A DNA stretch of 45,469 bases from NCBI GenBank assembly GCA_028288085.1, contig JAQBOK010000164.1, positions 1 through 45,469 of the forward strand, written 5' to 3'. The notes under the pieces were generated by a model. The model was not told where the DNA came from and ran no database searches. It saw nothing but the letters and a program-made list of their open reading frames with translations. The first letter of the stretch is position 1. The number at the start of each line of letters is the position of its first letter. The stretch comes from Mucilaginibacter sp. (GTDB taxonomy: Bacteria; Bacteroidota; Bacteroidia; Sphingobacteriales; Sphingobacteriaceae). A program made the position numbers and the translations under genes. Shown here piece after piece: positions 1 to 7,504 of this stretch.

Positions 1-2
1 AT

Positions 3-119
3 AATGAATTTGCTGAAAGGTGGACCAGCTTAGCGTTTGGCTTATCGTTACCGTTATTTATAGCCGGCATAGTAAGCATCGTGATACAATTGAAACAGGC
101 ACGGCAGCAAAATTACTAA
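3..119 (+). CDS. C-terminal fragment of a membrane protein (5' end outside window)
   Basis: The frame is open from base 3 to a TAA at 117-119 and encodes the last 38 residues of a protein whose start lies before the window. It contains one hydrophobic segment (FGLSLPLFIAGIVSIVIQL) followed by a basic, glutamine-rich tail (KQARQQNY), as expected for a last membrane helix with a cytoplasmic end. The stop overlaps the next gene's start as TAATG, which suggests translational coupling and a two-gene unit. I do not recognise the family from this fragment. Confidence 0.6.
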   Translation, partial: NEFAERWTSLAFGLSLPLFIAGIVSIVIQLKQARQQNY

Positions 120-304
120 TGGGCAATTTACGTTACCCCATAGCACTATTTGCAGCCAGTTTTGTTATACTTATGATTGGCATGGGGTTTAAAATAATGC
201 ACTGGCCGGGTGGTGCATTAATAACCGGCAGCATGTTTATGGTGCAAGGTGCATCTATAGTTTGGATAATTATTTTGCTTTTAAAACCGGGGAGAAAGCC
301 TTAA
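119..304 (+). CDS. Small two-helix membrane protein with a GldL-like FKIMHWPGG motif
   Basis: This 61-residue protein starts at the ATG overlapping the preceding stop (TAATG at 117-121). An upstream GTG at 20 in the same frame is unlikely because it would lie inside the preceding gene. There are two membrane helices, at about residues 6-22 and 30-54, joined by FKIMHWPGGALITG. The FK(I/L)xHWPG signature occurs in the N-terminal membrane part of the gliding/type IX secretion protein GldL and in many small Bacteroidota membrane proteins. The protein ends soon after helix 2, so it lacks the long cytoplasmic part of GldL. A role in gliding or secretion is therefore not supported, and the function is unknown. 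Confidence 0.65.
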   Translation: MGNLRYPIALFAASFVILMIGMGFKIMHWPGGALITGSMFMVQGASIVWIIILLLKPGRKP

Positions 305-372
305 TGGATGTGTTAAAATTGCTCTATATGGCTTATTTTGATAAAAAGGACATTGGGACCCCAACTCAAAAC

Positions 373-1149
373 CTAAAAAATCGCCCTGCTTGCCCCGCCA
401 TCTATCTGGATAGTTGTGCCACTAATATAAGCCGCTTGTTCTGATGCCAAAAAAGCCACCAATGCGCCAAGTTCTTCGGGTTTCCCTATACGGCCCAGCG
501 GTATCGATTTTGCTTTTTCTTTTAGGGCCTGTTCAGTATCTGCCCCTTGTGGTAAAGTATCCTTTATGCGGTCGGTTAATATTAGCCCAGGGGCTATGTT
601 GTTAACAGTAACCTGGTAAGGGCCAAATTCATCGGCCATTAATTTTGCCATGCCCACCACTCCCATACGCATTGCTGTTGAGAGCACTGAATTATTCAGC
701 ACTGATTTTACTGACCCGCTGATGATATTGACAATGCGGCCTCCTCCTGCGTTCTGCATGTGCGGCAATATTTCCCTGGCGGTGCGGGCAAAACTGAGCA
801 GGTTTACTTCAAAGGCTTTTTGCCAGGCTTCATCATCAAAATTTTCAAATTTATCAAAGGGCGGGCCACCGGCATTGTTTAATAAAATATCAATACGCCC
901 AAAAGTACCAGCGGTTTGTTTAATCAGCTTTTTGACTTGCTCACTATCAGACACATCAGCCGGAATGGCGATCACCCTGTTGCCGGTTTGCGCTTGTATC
1001 TCAGCCGCAGTTTTATTCAACTCATTTGCATTGCGCGAACTGATGACTACAATTGCACCTTCGGCTGAGAGCGCTAAAGCAACTGCTTTACCTAATCCTT
1101 TGCTTGCTGCCAATACAATGGCTACTTTATTTGTTAGTTTGAGGTCCAT
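373..1149 (-). CDS. SDR-family oxidoreductase-like protein lacking the usual catalytic Tyr/Lys
   Basis: The 258-residue protein has the length and fold signature of short-chain dehydrogenases/reductases. The dinucleotide-binding loop is AASKGLG (residues 14-20, replacing TGxxxGxG), NNAG is at 91-94, and the C-terminal PGLI..T and SGTTIQIDGG motifs are present. The catalytic YxxxK is missing: the matching stretch after the Ser at 144-146 reads VLSTAMRMGVVGMAK, with Leu156 and Met160 where Tyr and Lys normally sit. A known FabG-like subgroup departs from the canonical catalytic tetrad in this way. It is likely annotated as a 3-oxoacyl-ACP reductase homologue, but its catalytic activity is uncertain. 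It is transcribed alone, convergent with the small membrane gene upstream. Confidence 0.85.
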   Translation of the reverse strand: MDLKLTNKVAIVLAASKGLGKAVALALSAEGAIVVISSRNANELNKTAAEIQAQTGNRVIAIPADVSDSEQVKKLIKQTAGTFGRIDILLNNAGGPPFDKFENFDDEAWQKAFEVNLLSFARTAREILPHMQNAGGGRIVNIISGSVKSVLNNSVLSTAMRMGVVGMAKLMADEFGPYQVTVNNIAPGLILTDRIKDTLPQGADTEQALKEKAKSIPLGRIGKPEELGALVAFLASEQAAYISGTTIQIDGGASRAIF

Positions 1150-1374
1150 GTTAGTATGATGATTAAGAAGCGAAATTTAGTTAGGTTTTATTGAAATTCT
1201 ATTAAAGGAATGTCATTTAGAACGATAGTTTTTTAAAGGCATGCATGTTCTGACATCTGCCGGGAACAATTTGAGGTTGAAGATGATGACCTATACATTT
1301 TTCTAAATGCACCAGAATTATTGACTTGGTGGTGAAGTATTACCCCTAAGGGGCAAATAATATGGGATTATTTT

Positions 1375-1885
1375 TTTTCTACCAACATTTGGCTCCTAAC
1401 GGAGCCGCATAAAAGGGCGGGCAAGTCGGATACAATATTATTAACTTTTATATTTGCTTCAAGGCCAATCCCGTAGCAAATTTGGCGCCTAACGGAGCCG
1501 TATAAAAGGATGGATAAGTCGGATACATTATTATTAGCTTTTATATTTGCTTCAAGGCCAATCCCGTAGCACATTTGGCGCCTAACGGAGCCGTATAAAA
1601 GGGCGGGCAAGTTGGATACATTATTATTAGCTTTTATATTTGCTTCAAGGCCAATCCCGCAGCACATTTGGCGCCTAACGGAGCTGTATAGAGGACGGGT
1701 AAATCAGATGCCTTATTAATAGTATTTATATTTGCTTCAAGGCCAATCCCGTAACACATTTGGCGCCTAACGGGGCCTTATTGTTATTGATAGCCTTTTA
1801 TATTTGCTTCAAGGCCAATCCTGTAGCACATTTGGTGCCTAACGGAGCTGTATAAAGGACGAGCAAAATCAGATACGTTATTTCC
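1375..1885. repeat. Six-unit tandem direct repeat, period 93 bp, with hairpin in each unit
   Basis: The anchor CCTAACGG recurs at 1395, 1488, 1581, 1674, 1766 and 1838, giving spacings of 93, 93, 93, 92 and 72. The first four units are full or nearly full length, the fifth has lost about 20 bp, and the sixth decays into unique DNA by about 1885. Most conserved are a block TATATTTGCTTCAAGGCCAA and the junction TTTGGCGCCTAACGGAGCCG. The junction forms a GGCNCC-TAAC-GGAGCC hairpin, perfect in the first unit (1391-1406). The spacer between the SDR gene and dgkA (1150-1965) holds nothing else clear apart from a small cccc-taa-gggg palindrome at 1343-1353. A 99-codon minus-strand frame (1368-1667) exists only because 93 is divisible by three. 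Confidence 0.9.
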
Positions 1886-1965
1886 CTTGGGGTTGATGTC
1901 CTTAACTCAATGACATTGCTCAGGCTGACATCCTTTTTAATATTTTTTAAATTACTTTTGAACTG

Positions 1966-2334
1966 ATGAAAAAATTTGTCCGGGGCTTTGGTTATGCTTT
2001 GAGCGGTATCTGGCATGCCGCGGTTACCCAGCTTAATTTCAGGGTGCATTTGGTGGCGGTTCTGATAGCGGTATACGCAGGCTATGCCCTGCATATATCT
2101 ACCTACGAATGGCTATGGATAATCCTTTGCGTCGGTATGGTATTGACAGCCGAATTGTTTAATACTGCCCTTGAATTTCTGACAGACCTGGTATCACCCG
2201 AATACAATAAAAAGGCGGGTTTAGTGAAAGATATGAGCGCCGGAGCAGTGCTAATCACCGCTATTTGCGCACTTGTTATTGGCCTTGTTATATTTGTGCC
2301 CAAATTGTTAGCCCTTATCCATTATGCTGCATAA
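1966..2334 (+). CDS. dgkA: Diacylglycerol kinase family protein (undecaprenol/diacylglycerol kinase)
   Basis: The 122-residue integral membrane protein has the size and motifs of the DgkA family: AELFNTALE (residues 62-70, with the conserved Glu and Asn), then KDMSAGAVL (88-96), and helices at about 28-45, 48-66 and 93-112. In Gram-negative bacteria such enzymes phosphorylate diacylglycerol in the inner membrane; Gram-positive homologues act on undecaprenol. Which lipid is used here cannot be told from sequence. The last 11 bases overlap the start of recO, so the two genes are probably cotranscribed and translationally coupled. It begins about 80 bp after the end of the tandem repeat array. 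Confidence 0.93.
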   Translation: MKKFVRGFGYALSGIWHAAVTQLNFRVHLVAVLIAVYAGYALHISTYEWLWIILCVGMVLTAELFNTALEFLTDLVSPEYNKKAGLVKDMSAGAVLITAICALVIGLVIFVPKLLALIHYAA

Positions 2335-3043
2335 AACCAGGGGCATCGTTTTCAAAACTACCGACTATGGTGAAAGCAGCGTTATAGTGCAGGTCTTTAC
2401 AGAGAAGTTTGGCCTGCAATCATACATTATCAACGCGGTAAAAAAGCCTAAAGCCAAAATAAGCCGCAACATGCTGCAGCCCCTGCATTTACTGGATATG
2501 GTTGTTTATCATAAAAATACCGGGCAGGTGCAAAGGGTAGCCGAGTTGAAAAACTCACCGGTATTGCAAAGTATCCCTTATGATGTGATAAAAAGTTGCC
2601 TCGCTATTTTCTTGAACGAGGTTTTGTATAAAACGGTGAGGCAGCAATCTGCTGATGAAAACCTGTTTGATTTTGTATTTAACGCGATTGAATGGCTTGA
2701 CCATCAATCAGAAGGAGTGGCAAATTTCCATTTACTTTTTTTAACACAGATTACCCGGTACCTGGGGTTTTACCCGGACCAAGCCTCCCATGCAGACTAT
2801 TTTGACATGAAAAACGGCGTTTTTAGCAAATACAAGCCTGATGGCTTTTCGTACCTTTCGCCACCGCATACACAGAATTTTTATAACTTATTACGATGCA
2901 GTTTTGAAAACATGCATCTATTAAAGTTCACCAACGATGAACGCCGCTATCTGATCCAAAAAATATTGGAGTACTACGCATTGCATATTGAAGGATTTGG
3001 CCACATCCGATCTCACGAAATTTTGGAAGAAGTGCTGGGGTAG
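2324..3043 (+). CDS. recO: DNA repair protein RecO
   Basis: This 239-residue protein starts with the RecO N-terminal OB-fold signature (TRGIVFKTTDYGESSVIVQVFTE) and continues with the helical C-terminal domain (FLNEVLYKTV, FLTQITRYLGFYPD). Length matches the family. RecO, with RecR, loads RecA onto SSB-coated single-stranded DNA in the RecFOR gap-repair pathway. The C-terminal zinc-finger cysteines found in some RecO proteins are not present. The start codon lies inside dgkA, 11 bases before that gene's end. Confidence 0.95.
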   Translation: MLHKTRGIVFKTTDYGESSVIVQVFTEKFGLQSYIINAVKKPKAKISRNMLQPLHLLDMVVYHKNTGQVQRVAELKNSPVLQSIPYDVIKSCLAIFLNEVLYKTVRQQSADENLFDFVFNAIEWLDHQSEGVANFHLLFLTQITRYLGFYPDQASHADYFDMKNGVFSKYKPDGFSYLSPPHTQNFYNLLRCSFENMHLLKFTNDERRYLIQKILEYYALHIEGFGHIRSHEILEEVLG

Positions 3044-3072
3044 TTACCCCTATTAAGGGTGCCATTAAAAAC

Positions 3073-3324
3073 TTATTTATCCTGCCCCAAAACCTGTTTT
3101 TTGATAAACTCAATGTTTGATTCGGGCAAGGTATTTCCTGATACCTGGGTGATTGTGCCATCCCAATGTGTCTCCAGTTCGGCAAATAAAGTATTATCAA
3201 TACTCACTCTAAGTTTGTCCCCTTCTTTTACTACACGGCAAGCCAGTTCGCGTCCGCCGTATTGCATGCTAAACTCGTGTACACCCTCGGTGCCTGCGGT
3301 TGTCTTATTTTCTGTATTAGTCAT
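3073..3324 (-). CDS. Small conserved hypothetical protein (83 aa)
   Basis: The 83-residue soluble protein begins MTNTENKTTAG and contains EFSMQYGGRELACRV, DKLRVSIDNTLFAELE and a C-terminal NTLPESNIEFIKKQVLGQDK. It is convergent with recO with a 29-bp gap. The composition looks like real coding sequence: alternating strands, no low complexity and few rare residues. The opposing plus-strand frame over the same bases is rich in Ser, Cys and Pro and is not convincing. I do not recognise a family; small proteins of this style are common in Sphingobacteriaceae. Confidence 0.7.
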   Translation of the reverse strand: MTNTENKTTAGTEGVHEFSMQYGGRELACRVVKEGDKLRVSIDNTLFAELETHWDGTITQVSGNTLPESNIEFIKKQVLGQDK

Positions 3325-3546
3325 GACTATCTTATTTGTTTAGACATAACACGATACCCTTTGAGATGTTTGAATACAAAAAGTTTGTTGTAAACAGCAA
3401 TTAAAGATCGTGTCAACGCAATTCGGCCCAACGGCTTTTTACGCAGTATGTTGCCTCTAATTATTAAAATATATATTTTGCTGTATACCAAATAAACTAA
3501 AATATTAGTTGATACTTGCCGTTTATCATCCTAAACTTAAATATTT

Positions 3547-4209
3547 ATGAAAAAATTCGCAATTTTAATTACATCGTTTTTGTTGGTTTTACAGGCAGCA
3601 CAGGCCCAAACCCAAAAAGGGGATCAAAATTTAGGTGTCAGTATTGGTTTTTACACCAATGGGGGCAGTTATAATTACGTGAATGTTAGTCCGGGGTCAT
3701 TTGAACTGACCAGTACAAAATCAACCGGTTTTAGTGCAAACCCCAACTACAGTTATTTTATCGCTAAAAATCTTGACATTGGAGCCAGTATTGGCTTTGG
3801 CAGCGAAACGGACAATTCTAACGACCACACTGTTAATGCCGTTTCAAAATTGATTTACAAGAGTTATTCAAGCTCCATTTATCTGCGTAAATACTTTTTA
3901 TATAATAATAAAATTGGTATCCGCACGGGGCCGTACCTTGGTTATCAGTATACCAATTCGAACGCGATCTATACACCTGATAATAACCAGGCCAATTACA
4001 ATACTAACAGCCATTATTATCATGCCGGGCTTAATGCCGACTTTGTTTACTATCCGTCGCATAAAATAGGCCTGGCAGTTAACCTGGGCGATTTATCCTA
4101 TTATCATAGTAAATATGGAAATCAGCAAATAAGTTCAGGTACAGACGGTGTAAGTCTCGAGCTGCTGAACAATAATTTAATGCTATCCGCTTTTTACGTG
4201 TTTGACTAA
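3547..4209 (+). CDS. Secreted outer-membrane beta-barrel protein
   Basis: The 220-residue protein has a clear signal peptide (MKKFAILITSFLLVLQAAQAQ, cleavage after about residue 20). The mature part alternates polar and aromatic residues (LGVSIGFYTN, SYFIAKNLDIGASIGF, IGIRTGPYLGYQYTN, HAGLNADFVYY) and ends in LMLSAFYVFD, with an aromatic residue near the C-terminus. This is typical of an eight-strand OMP barrel folded by BAM. No enzymatic motif is seen. It is monocistronic, with a strong terminator 32 bp downstream. Its substrate or role is unknown. Confidence 0.85.
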   Translation: MKKFAILITSFLLVLQAAQAQTQKGDQNLGVSIGFYTNGGSYNYVNVSPGSFELTSTKSTGFSANPNYSYFIAKNLDIGASIGFGSETDNSNDHTVNAVSKLIYKSYSSSIYLRKYFLYNNKIGIRTGPYLGYQYTNSNAIYTPDNNQANYNTNSHYYHAGLNADFVYYPSHKIGLAVNLGDLSYYHSKYGNQQISSGTDGVSLELLNNNLMLSAFYVFD

Positions 4210-4240
4210 CGGTGTAATGTGATTTTAACACAATAATCTT

Positions 4241-4286
4241 AATTGGTTTAAGTCCGTCACATGGAAGACTTAAACCAATTTTTTTT
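4241..4286 (+). terminator. Rho-independent terminator after the beta-barrel gene
   Basis: A perfect 14-bp stem, aattggtttaagtc (4241-4254) with gacttaaaccaatt (4267-4280), is followed by an uninterrupted T run. Confidence 0.9.
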
Positions 4287-4442
4287 GTAAATTAAATTTC
4301 AAATACACCGGGTTTCCCATTAGCTGTAACTAAGCATTGCTATGGAAAACTCCTTTACCATGAATTTTGTGTATCTATTTTGCTATTTCCTTGCTGATGG
4401 AGGGGTACAAATAAACCCAATATTTTGCTTGAATGAGTGGCC

Positions 4443-4533
4443 TGAGTGTGATTTTTAACACTCACTTAAATTTATATGCCTGATTATCAGATGTTCATGT
4501 TTGTTCACGGTGTTCACGAAAAAAACGTGAACA
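4443..4533. promoter_or_regulatory. Cluster of inverted and direct repeats upstream of the glycosyltransferase operon
   Basis: The 329-bp spacer 4287-4615 contains no gene. It holds an inverted repeat tgagtgt/acactca (4443-4449 and 4458-4464), a half-site TGTTCAYG repeated in the same direction at 4492, 4502 and 4511, and an inverted copy CGTGAACA at 4526-4533. The last two form a perfect 8-bp stem around seven A residues. The direct copies are 10 and 9 bp apart. This arrangement suggests an operator rather than a terminator, because no T run follows. Confidence 0.45.
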
Positions 4534-4615
4534 TGCTGCAAATAGCATAAACAATTGTTGCATTTCATAAAAAACACATTAATTTCACGCTAAAATTTAA
4601 TATCCGCTGATAAGA

Positions 4616-5323
4616 ATGCCTGCTAAAGTTTTGATCGTAATTCCCTGCTATAACGAAGAGGCTTCACTGCCATCAGTATTACATGAACTTCAGCAAATTA
4701 TACTACCGGGCTACCAATTGAAAATTTTAGTAGTTAATGATTGCTCAAAGGACAATACGTCGGTTGTCGCTAAAAAACATAATACTATTGTGATCGATTT
4801 GCCTGTAAATCTGGGGATAGGCGGCGCTGTGCAAACGGGTATTTTATATGCCCGCGACAATGATTTTGACCTGGCCATACAATTGGATGGTGACGGCCAG
4901 CATCCGCCAAAAGAACTGGCAAAAATGATCCGGTTTCACGAGGAAACAGGCGTTAATATTGTGATCGGCTCCCGTTTTTTAGAGAAGGAGGGTTTTCAAT
5001 CGTCATTTGCGCGAAGATTGGGCATCCAATATTTTCATTGGTTGAACCGATTATTTACCGGACTGCATGTTTATGACAGCACATCGGGTTTCAGACTGTT
5101 CGACAGGGATGCCATTGAAATTGCCGCTATCAATTATCCGGATGAATACCCTGAGCCGGAATCACTGGTAGTATTTTCAAAAGCCGGATTAAAGATCAGG
5201 GAAGTAGCGGTAATTATGAGCCCAAGGCTGGGGGGAAAATCTTCCATACGCCACTTCGGATCGTTATATTATTGTATTAAAGTAAGTCTTGCAATGTTAT
5301 TTTCATTCATACGTAAATCCTGA
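4616..5323 (+). CDS. Family 2 glycosyltransferase (dolichyl-phosphate-mannose synthase-like)
   Basis: The 235-residue GT-A fold enzyme has the N-terminal nucleotide-sugar signature (VLIVIPCYNEEASLPSVL, residues 5-22), NDCSKDNT at 41-48, NLGIGGAVQTG at 65-75 and the metal-binding DGDGQH at 91-96. It lacks C-terminal membrane helices, so it resembles soluble DPM1-like synthases that transfer a sugar to polyprenyl phosphate at the cytoplasmic face. The next gene (DUF2304, 5 bp later) and the methyltransferase after it form a compact operon. Similar GT2-DUF2304 pairs occur in polysaccharide and lipid-glycosylation loci. The sugar donor is not predictable. Confidence 0.9.
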   Translation: MPAKVLIVIPCYNEEASLPSVLHELQQIILPGYQLKILVVNDCSKDNTSVVAKKHNTIVIDLPVNLGIGGAVQTGILYARDNDFDLAIQLDGDGQHPPKELAKMIRFHEETGVNIVIGSRFLEKEGFQSSFARRLGIQYFHWLNRLFTGLHVYDSTSGFRLFDRDAIEIAAINYPDEYPEPESLVVFSKAGLKIREVAVIMSPRLGGKSSIRHFGSLYYCIKVSLAMLFSFIRKS

Positions 5324-5328
5324 CAACC

Positions 5329-5682
5329 ATGGCCAAGATACAGATCATCACTATTGCCGCTAATATCCTGTTCATTTTATACATATCCCGGCTCATTATA
5401 AAAGGCAAACTGCGGGAAGAGTACGCCATTGTATGGGTAATATGCACCGTTTTTTTGATGCTGTTTTCCTTTTGGCGAAACGGGCTCGAAGTGCTGGCCA
5501 GAATAACAGGTGTTTACCAGGCCCCCAATTTGGTATTTACAGGATTCATTTTTGCAATCCTGATCTACTTGCTGCATTTGAGTGTGGTGGCCTCCAAGCT
5601 GCATAATGACAATAAGAAACTGGCCCAGGAAATTTCGTTGCTGAAAGAACAATTTAACAAGCATTTAGATAAAAAAGAATAA
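5329..5682 (+). CDS. DUF2304 domain-containing small membrane protein
   Basis: The 117-residue protein has three hydrophobic helices (about residues 4-20, 30-48 and 70-90), the DUF2304 hallmarks REEYAIVWVICTVFLMLFSFWR and NLVFTGFIFAILIYLLHLS, and a charged coiled-coil C-terminus (LHNDNKKLAQEISLLKEQF). It follows the GT2 gene by 5 bp. DUF2304 proteins are usual partners of DPM1-like glycosyltransferases. A membrane-anchoring role for the transferase is an inference from that association, not shown by the sequence. Confidence 0.88.
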   Translation: MAKIQIITIAANILFILYISRLIIKGKLREEYAIVWVICTVFLMLFSFWRNGLEVLARITGVYQAPNLVFTGFIFAILIYLLHLSVVASKLHNDNKKLAQEISLLKEQFNKHLDKKE

Positions 5683-5705
5683 CAAGCTATAAAACCGAAA
5701 ATCCA

Positions 5706-6578
5706 ATGAGTAATTTATCCTGCCCGGTTTGCGGTAGTCCACTAAAACTAAAATACCGGTTAAAGTTTAATGTGTATAAATGTTCAAACTGTGGCCTGTT
5801 TAACTCCGATGCCAAGTTTGAATATTCCTTTCAGTCGAGCTTGGAATCGGATTCGCGCGATATTGGTCTTAAAAATCTGCGCTTAAAAAACTTTGCAACT
5901 ATTATCAAGGAGCTCAGAAAACTTTTCGGAAAGAATTTCAACAATATAAAAGGCCTCGAAATTGGCAGCGGTAATGGCTGGTGGCTGCAAACTTGTAAAG
6001 AAAATAATATTAGCTGTATTGGCATAGAGCCTGAGATAATATACAAAAGCTACCACGAGGAAAACAATTTAAATGTTTTATATGGTTTTTACCCCGATGT
6101 AAATGCTATACAGGATGGCGGTTATGACTTTATTATTTTCAATGATGTATTTGAGCATATTCCGGATATAAACGATTTGGTTGAAAACCTAAAAAAGGAT
6201 CTTAGTAATGATGGCCTGCTTATTATCAATTTGCCGATGAGCACCGGGTTTTTCTACAACATGGCAACTTTGATGCACAAATTTGGCATCAGCAGCTATT
6301 TAACAAGGTTGTGGCAATTCAATTTCCACAGCCCGCACATGAATTATTTTAATGATAAGAACATGAAAATGCTTCTAAACAAGCATGGCTTATCAGAGAT
6401 CAGTGCTTTAGACCTCGACTCCTTAGATTTCCCAAGCTTAAAGGAAAGAATAATGGCCGACAAAGAAATGAATAAGCTAAAAGCGCGCTTTTTAACGTCA
6501 GCTTTAACGTTGATGAAACCAGTTATACTCAGTTCAAAACCGGATATAAAAGTATTTTTCTTCAGGAAGAAACTTTAA
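5706..6578 (+). CDS. Class I SAM-dependent methyltransferase with N-terminal zinc ribbon
   Basis: The 290-residue protein starts with a CPVC...CSNC zinc ribbon (Cys6, Cys9, Cys26, Cys29). A Methyltransf_23-type Rossmann core follows, with the SAM-binding motif GLEIGSGNG (83-91), an acidic residue after strand 2 (GIEPE) and FNDVFEHI after strand 3. This architecture is common in O- or C-methyltransferases of sugar and polysaccharide biosynthesis. It lies 23 bp downstream of the DUF2304 gene and completes a three-gene cluster likely devoted to surface-polymer modification. The acceptor is unknown. Confidence 0.85.
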   Translation: MSNLSCPVCGSPLKLKYRLKFNVYKCSNCGLFNSDAKFEYSFQSSLESDSRDIGLKNLRLKNFATIIKELRKLFGKNFNNIKGLEIGSGNGWWLQTCKENNISCIGIEPEIIYKSYHEENNLNVLYGFYPDVNAIQDGGYDFIIFNDVFEHIPDINDLVENLKKDLSNDGLLIINLPMSTGFFYNMATLMHKFGISSYLTRLWQFNFHSPHMNYFNDKNMKMLLNKHGLSEISALDLDSLDFPSLKERIMADKEMNKLKARFLTSALTLMKPVILSSKPDIKVFFFRKKL

Positions 6579-6661
6579 CTTGATTTTTTTCAATCGCACA
6601 AAACATTAATAATTCATATCTTTACAGCATAATTTTTTACGCTGTTAATTCTCTTCGTTAA

Positions 6662-7396
6662 GTGATTATTTTAATATTTTTCCTTTGCCATTGGTTCCTG
6701 TCATTGTTTTTTCAAACATTTTTTCTGCACAGGTACGCATCTCACAAGATGTTTACGACTAACAAATTTTACGAACGCTGTTTTCATATCCTGACATTTA
6801 TTTGCCAGGGATCGTCATTTTTAAACCCACGCGCCTACGCTATTATGCACCGCGAGCACCATGCTTTCAGTGATACCGAGAAAGACCCGCATTCGCCACA
6901 TTTTTTTACGGATGTTTTTCAAATGATGTGGCGTACCGCACAGAGTTATAAGCTTTATGAAAAACGATTAAAGGAGCCCGATGCACAATTTAAAGGCAAC
7001 TATCCAGAGTGGCGTTTAGTGGATTATTGGGGGTCTACAATGGTATCACGCTTACTATTTATTGGATTATACGTTGCCTTTTATGTTGCCTTCGCAACAC
7101 ATTGGTGGATGTTTTTACTGTTACCTATCCATTTTCTGATGGGCCCTATTCAGGGCGCCATAGTAAACTGGTGCGGCCACAAGTATGGTTATGCCAATTT
7201 CGACAATAATGATAAATCAAAAAACACTACCCCCTTTGATTTTTTAATGTTGGGAGAATTATTTCAAAATAATCATCATAAACGCCCTAATAGCGCTAAT
7301 TTTGCAGCTAAATGGTTCGAGTTCGACCCGGTTTACCCTATTATGAAGGTATTGCATTGGGTGCGCATCATTAAACTGCGTAAGGCATATCTTTAA
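6662..7396 (+). CDS. Membrane fatty-acid desaturase family protein
   Basis: The 244-residue integral membrane protein has desaturase histidine boxes: HRYASH (23-28), HREHH (63-67) and a third box GELFQNNHHKRP where the usual HNNHH reads QNNHH. Hydrophobic hairpins at about 2-22 and 128-160 fit the family. Such di-iron enzymes introduce a double bond in acyl chains of CoA or lipid and adjust membrane fluidity. The start is a GTG directly after an in-frame TAA at 6659-6661, so no longer N-terminus is possible. It is about 80 bp downstream of the methyltransferase and probably has its own promoter. The altered third box reduces certainty about the exact reaction. Confidence 0.85.
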   Translation: MIILIFFLCHWFLSLFFQTFFLHRYASHKMFTTNKFYERCFHILTFICQGSSFLNPRAYAIMHREHHAFSDTEKDPHSPHFFTDVFQMMWRTAQSYKLYEKRLKEPDAQFKGNYPEWRLVDYWGSTMVSRLLFIGLYVAFYVAFATHWWMFLLLPIHFLMGPIQGAIVNWCGHKYGYANFDNNDKSKNTTPFDFLMLGELFQNNHHKRPNSANFAAKWFEFDPVYPIMKVLHWVRIIKLRKAYL

Positions 7397-7468
7397 TACC
7401 AGGATAAAGGTGAAAGTTGGTTTATTGAATTCTGTTTTTATTGAAACATTCGCCTTTAACCTTTTATC

Positions 7469-7476
7469 TATATTTG
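7469..7476 (+). promoter_or_regulatory. Promoter -7 element (TATATTTG) for the aminotransferase
   Basis: TATATTTG matches the Bacteroidota TAnnTTTG -7 consensus, 28 bases before the aminotransferase ATG. A TTG lies at 7441-7443, but its 25-bp spacing is longer than usual. Confidence 0.45.
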
Positions 7477-7504
7477 CACATCTGAAATTTGTACATCTAT
7501 CATT

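Noticed and set aside
20..118. GTG start at 20 for the small membrane protein
   Set aside because: It would lie inside the preceding gene's last 38 codons; the ATG at 119 overlapping that gene's stop is the natural start.
650..1159. Plus-strand frame opposite the SDR gene
   Set aside because: Antisense shadow rich in Ser, Leu and Ala; the SDR reading has clear family motifs.
1368..1667. 99-codon minus-strand frame with internal repeats (MCYGIGLEANIK-type units)
   Set aside because: It follows from a 93-bp tandem repeat (31 codons) and is broken in the 92- and 72-bp units. No homologous protein is recognised, and the hairpin structure explains the conservation better.
1375..1885. CRISPR array
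   Set aside because: Units are 93 bp and wholly similar, with no short repeat/unique spacer alternation and no cas genes.
4616..7396. A novel biosynthetic gene cluster
   Set aside because: The GT2-DUF2304-methyltransferase group is a common surface-polymer arrangement and lacks scaffold-building enzymes.
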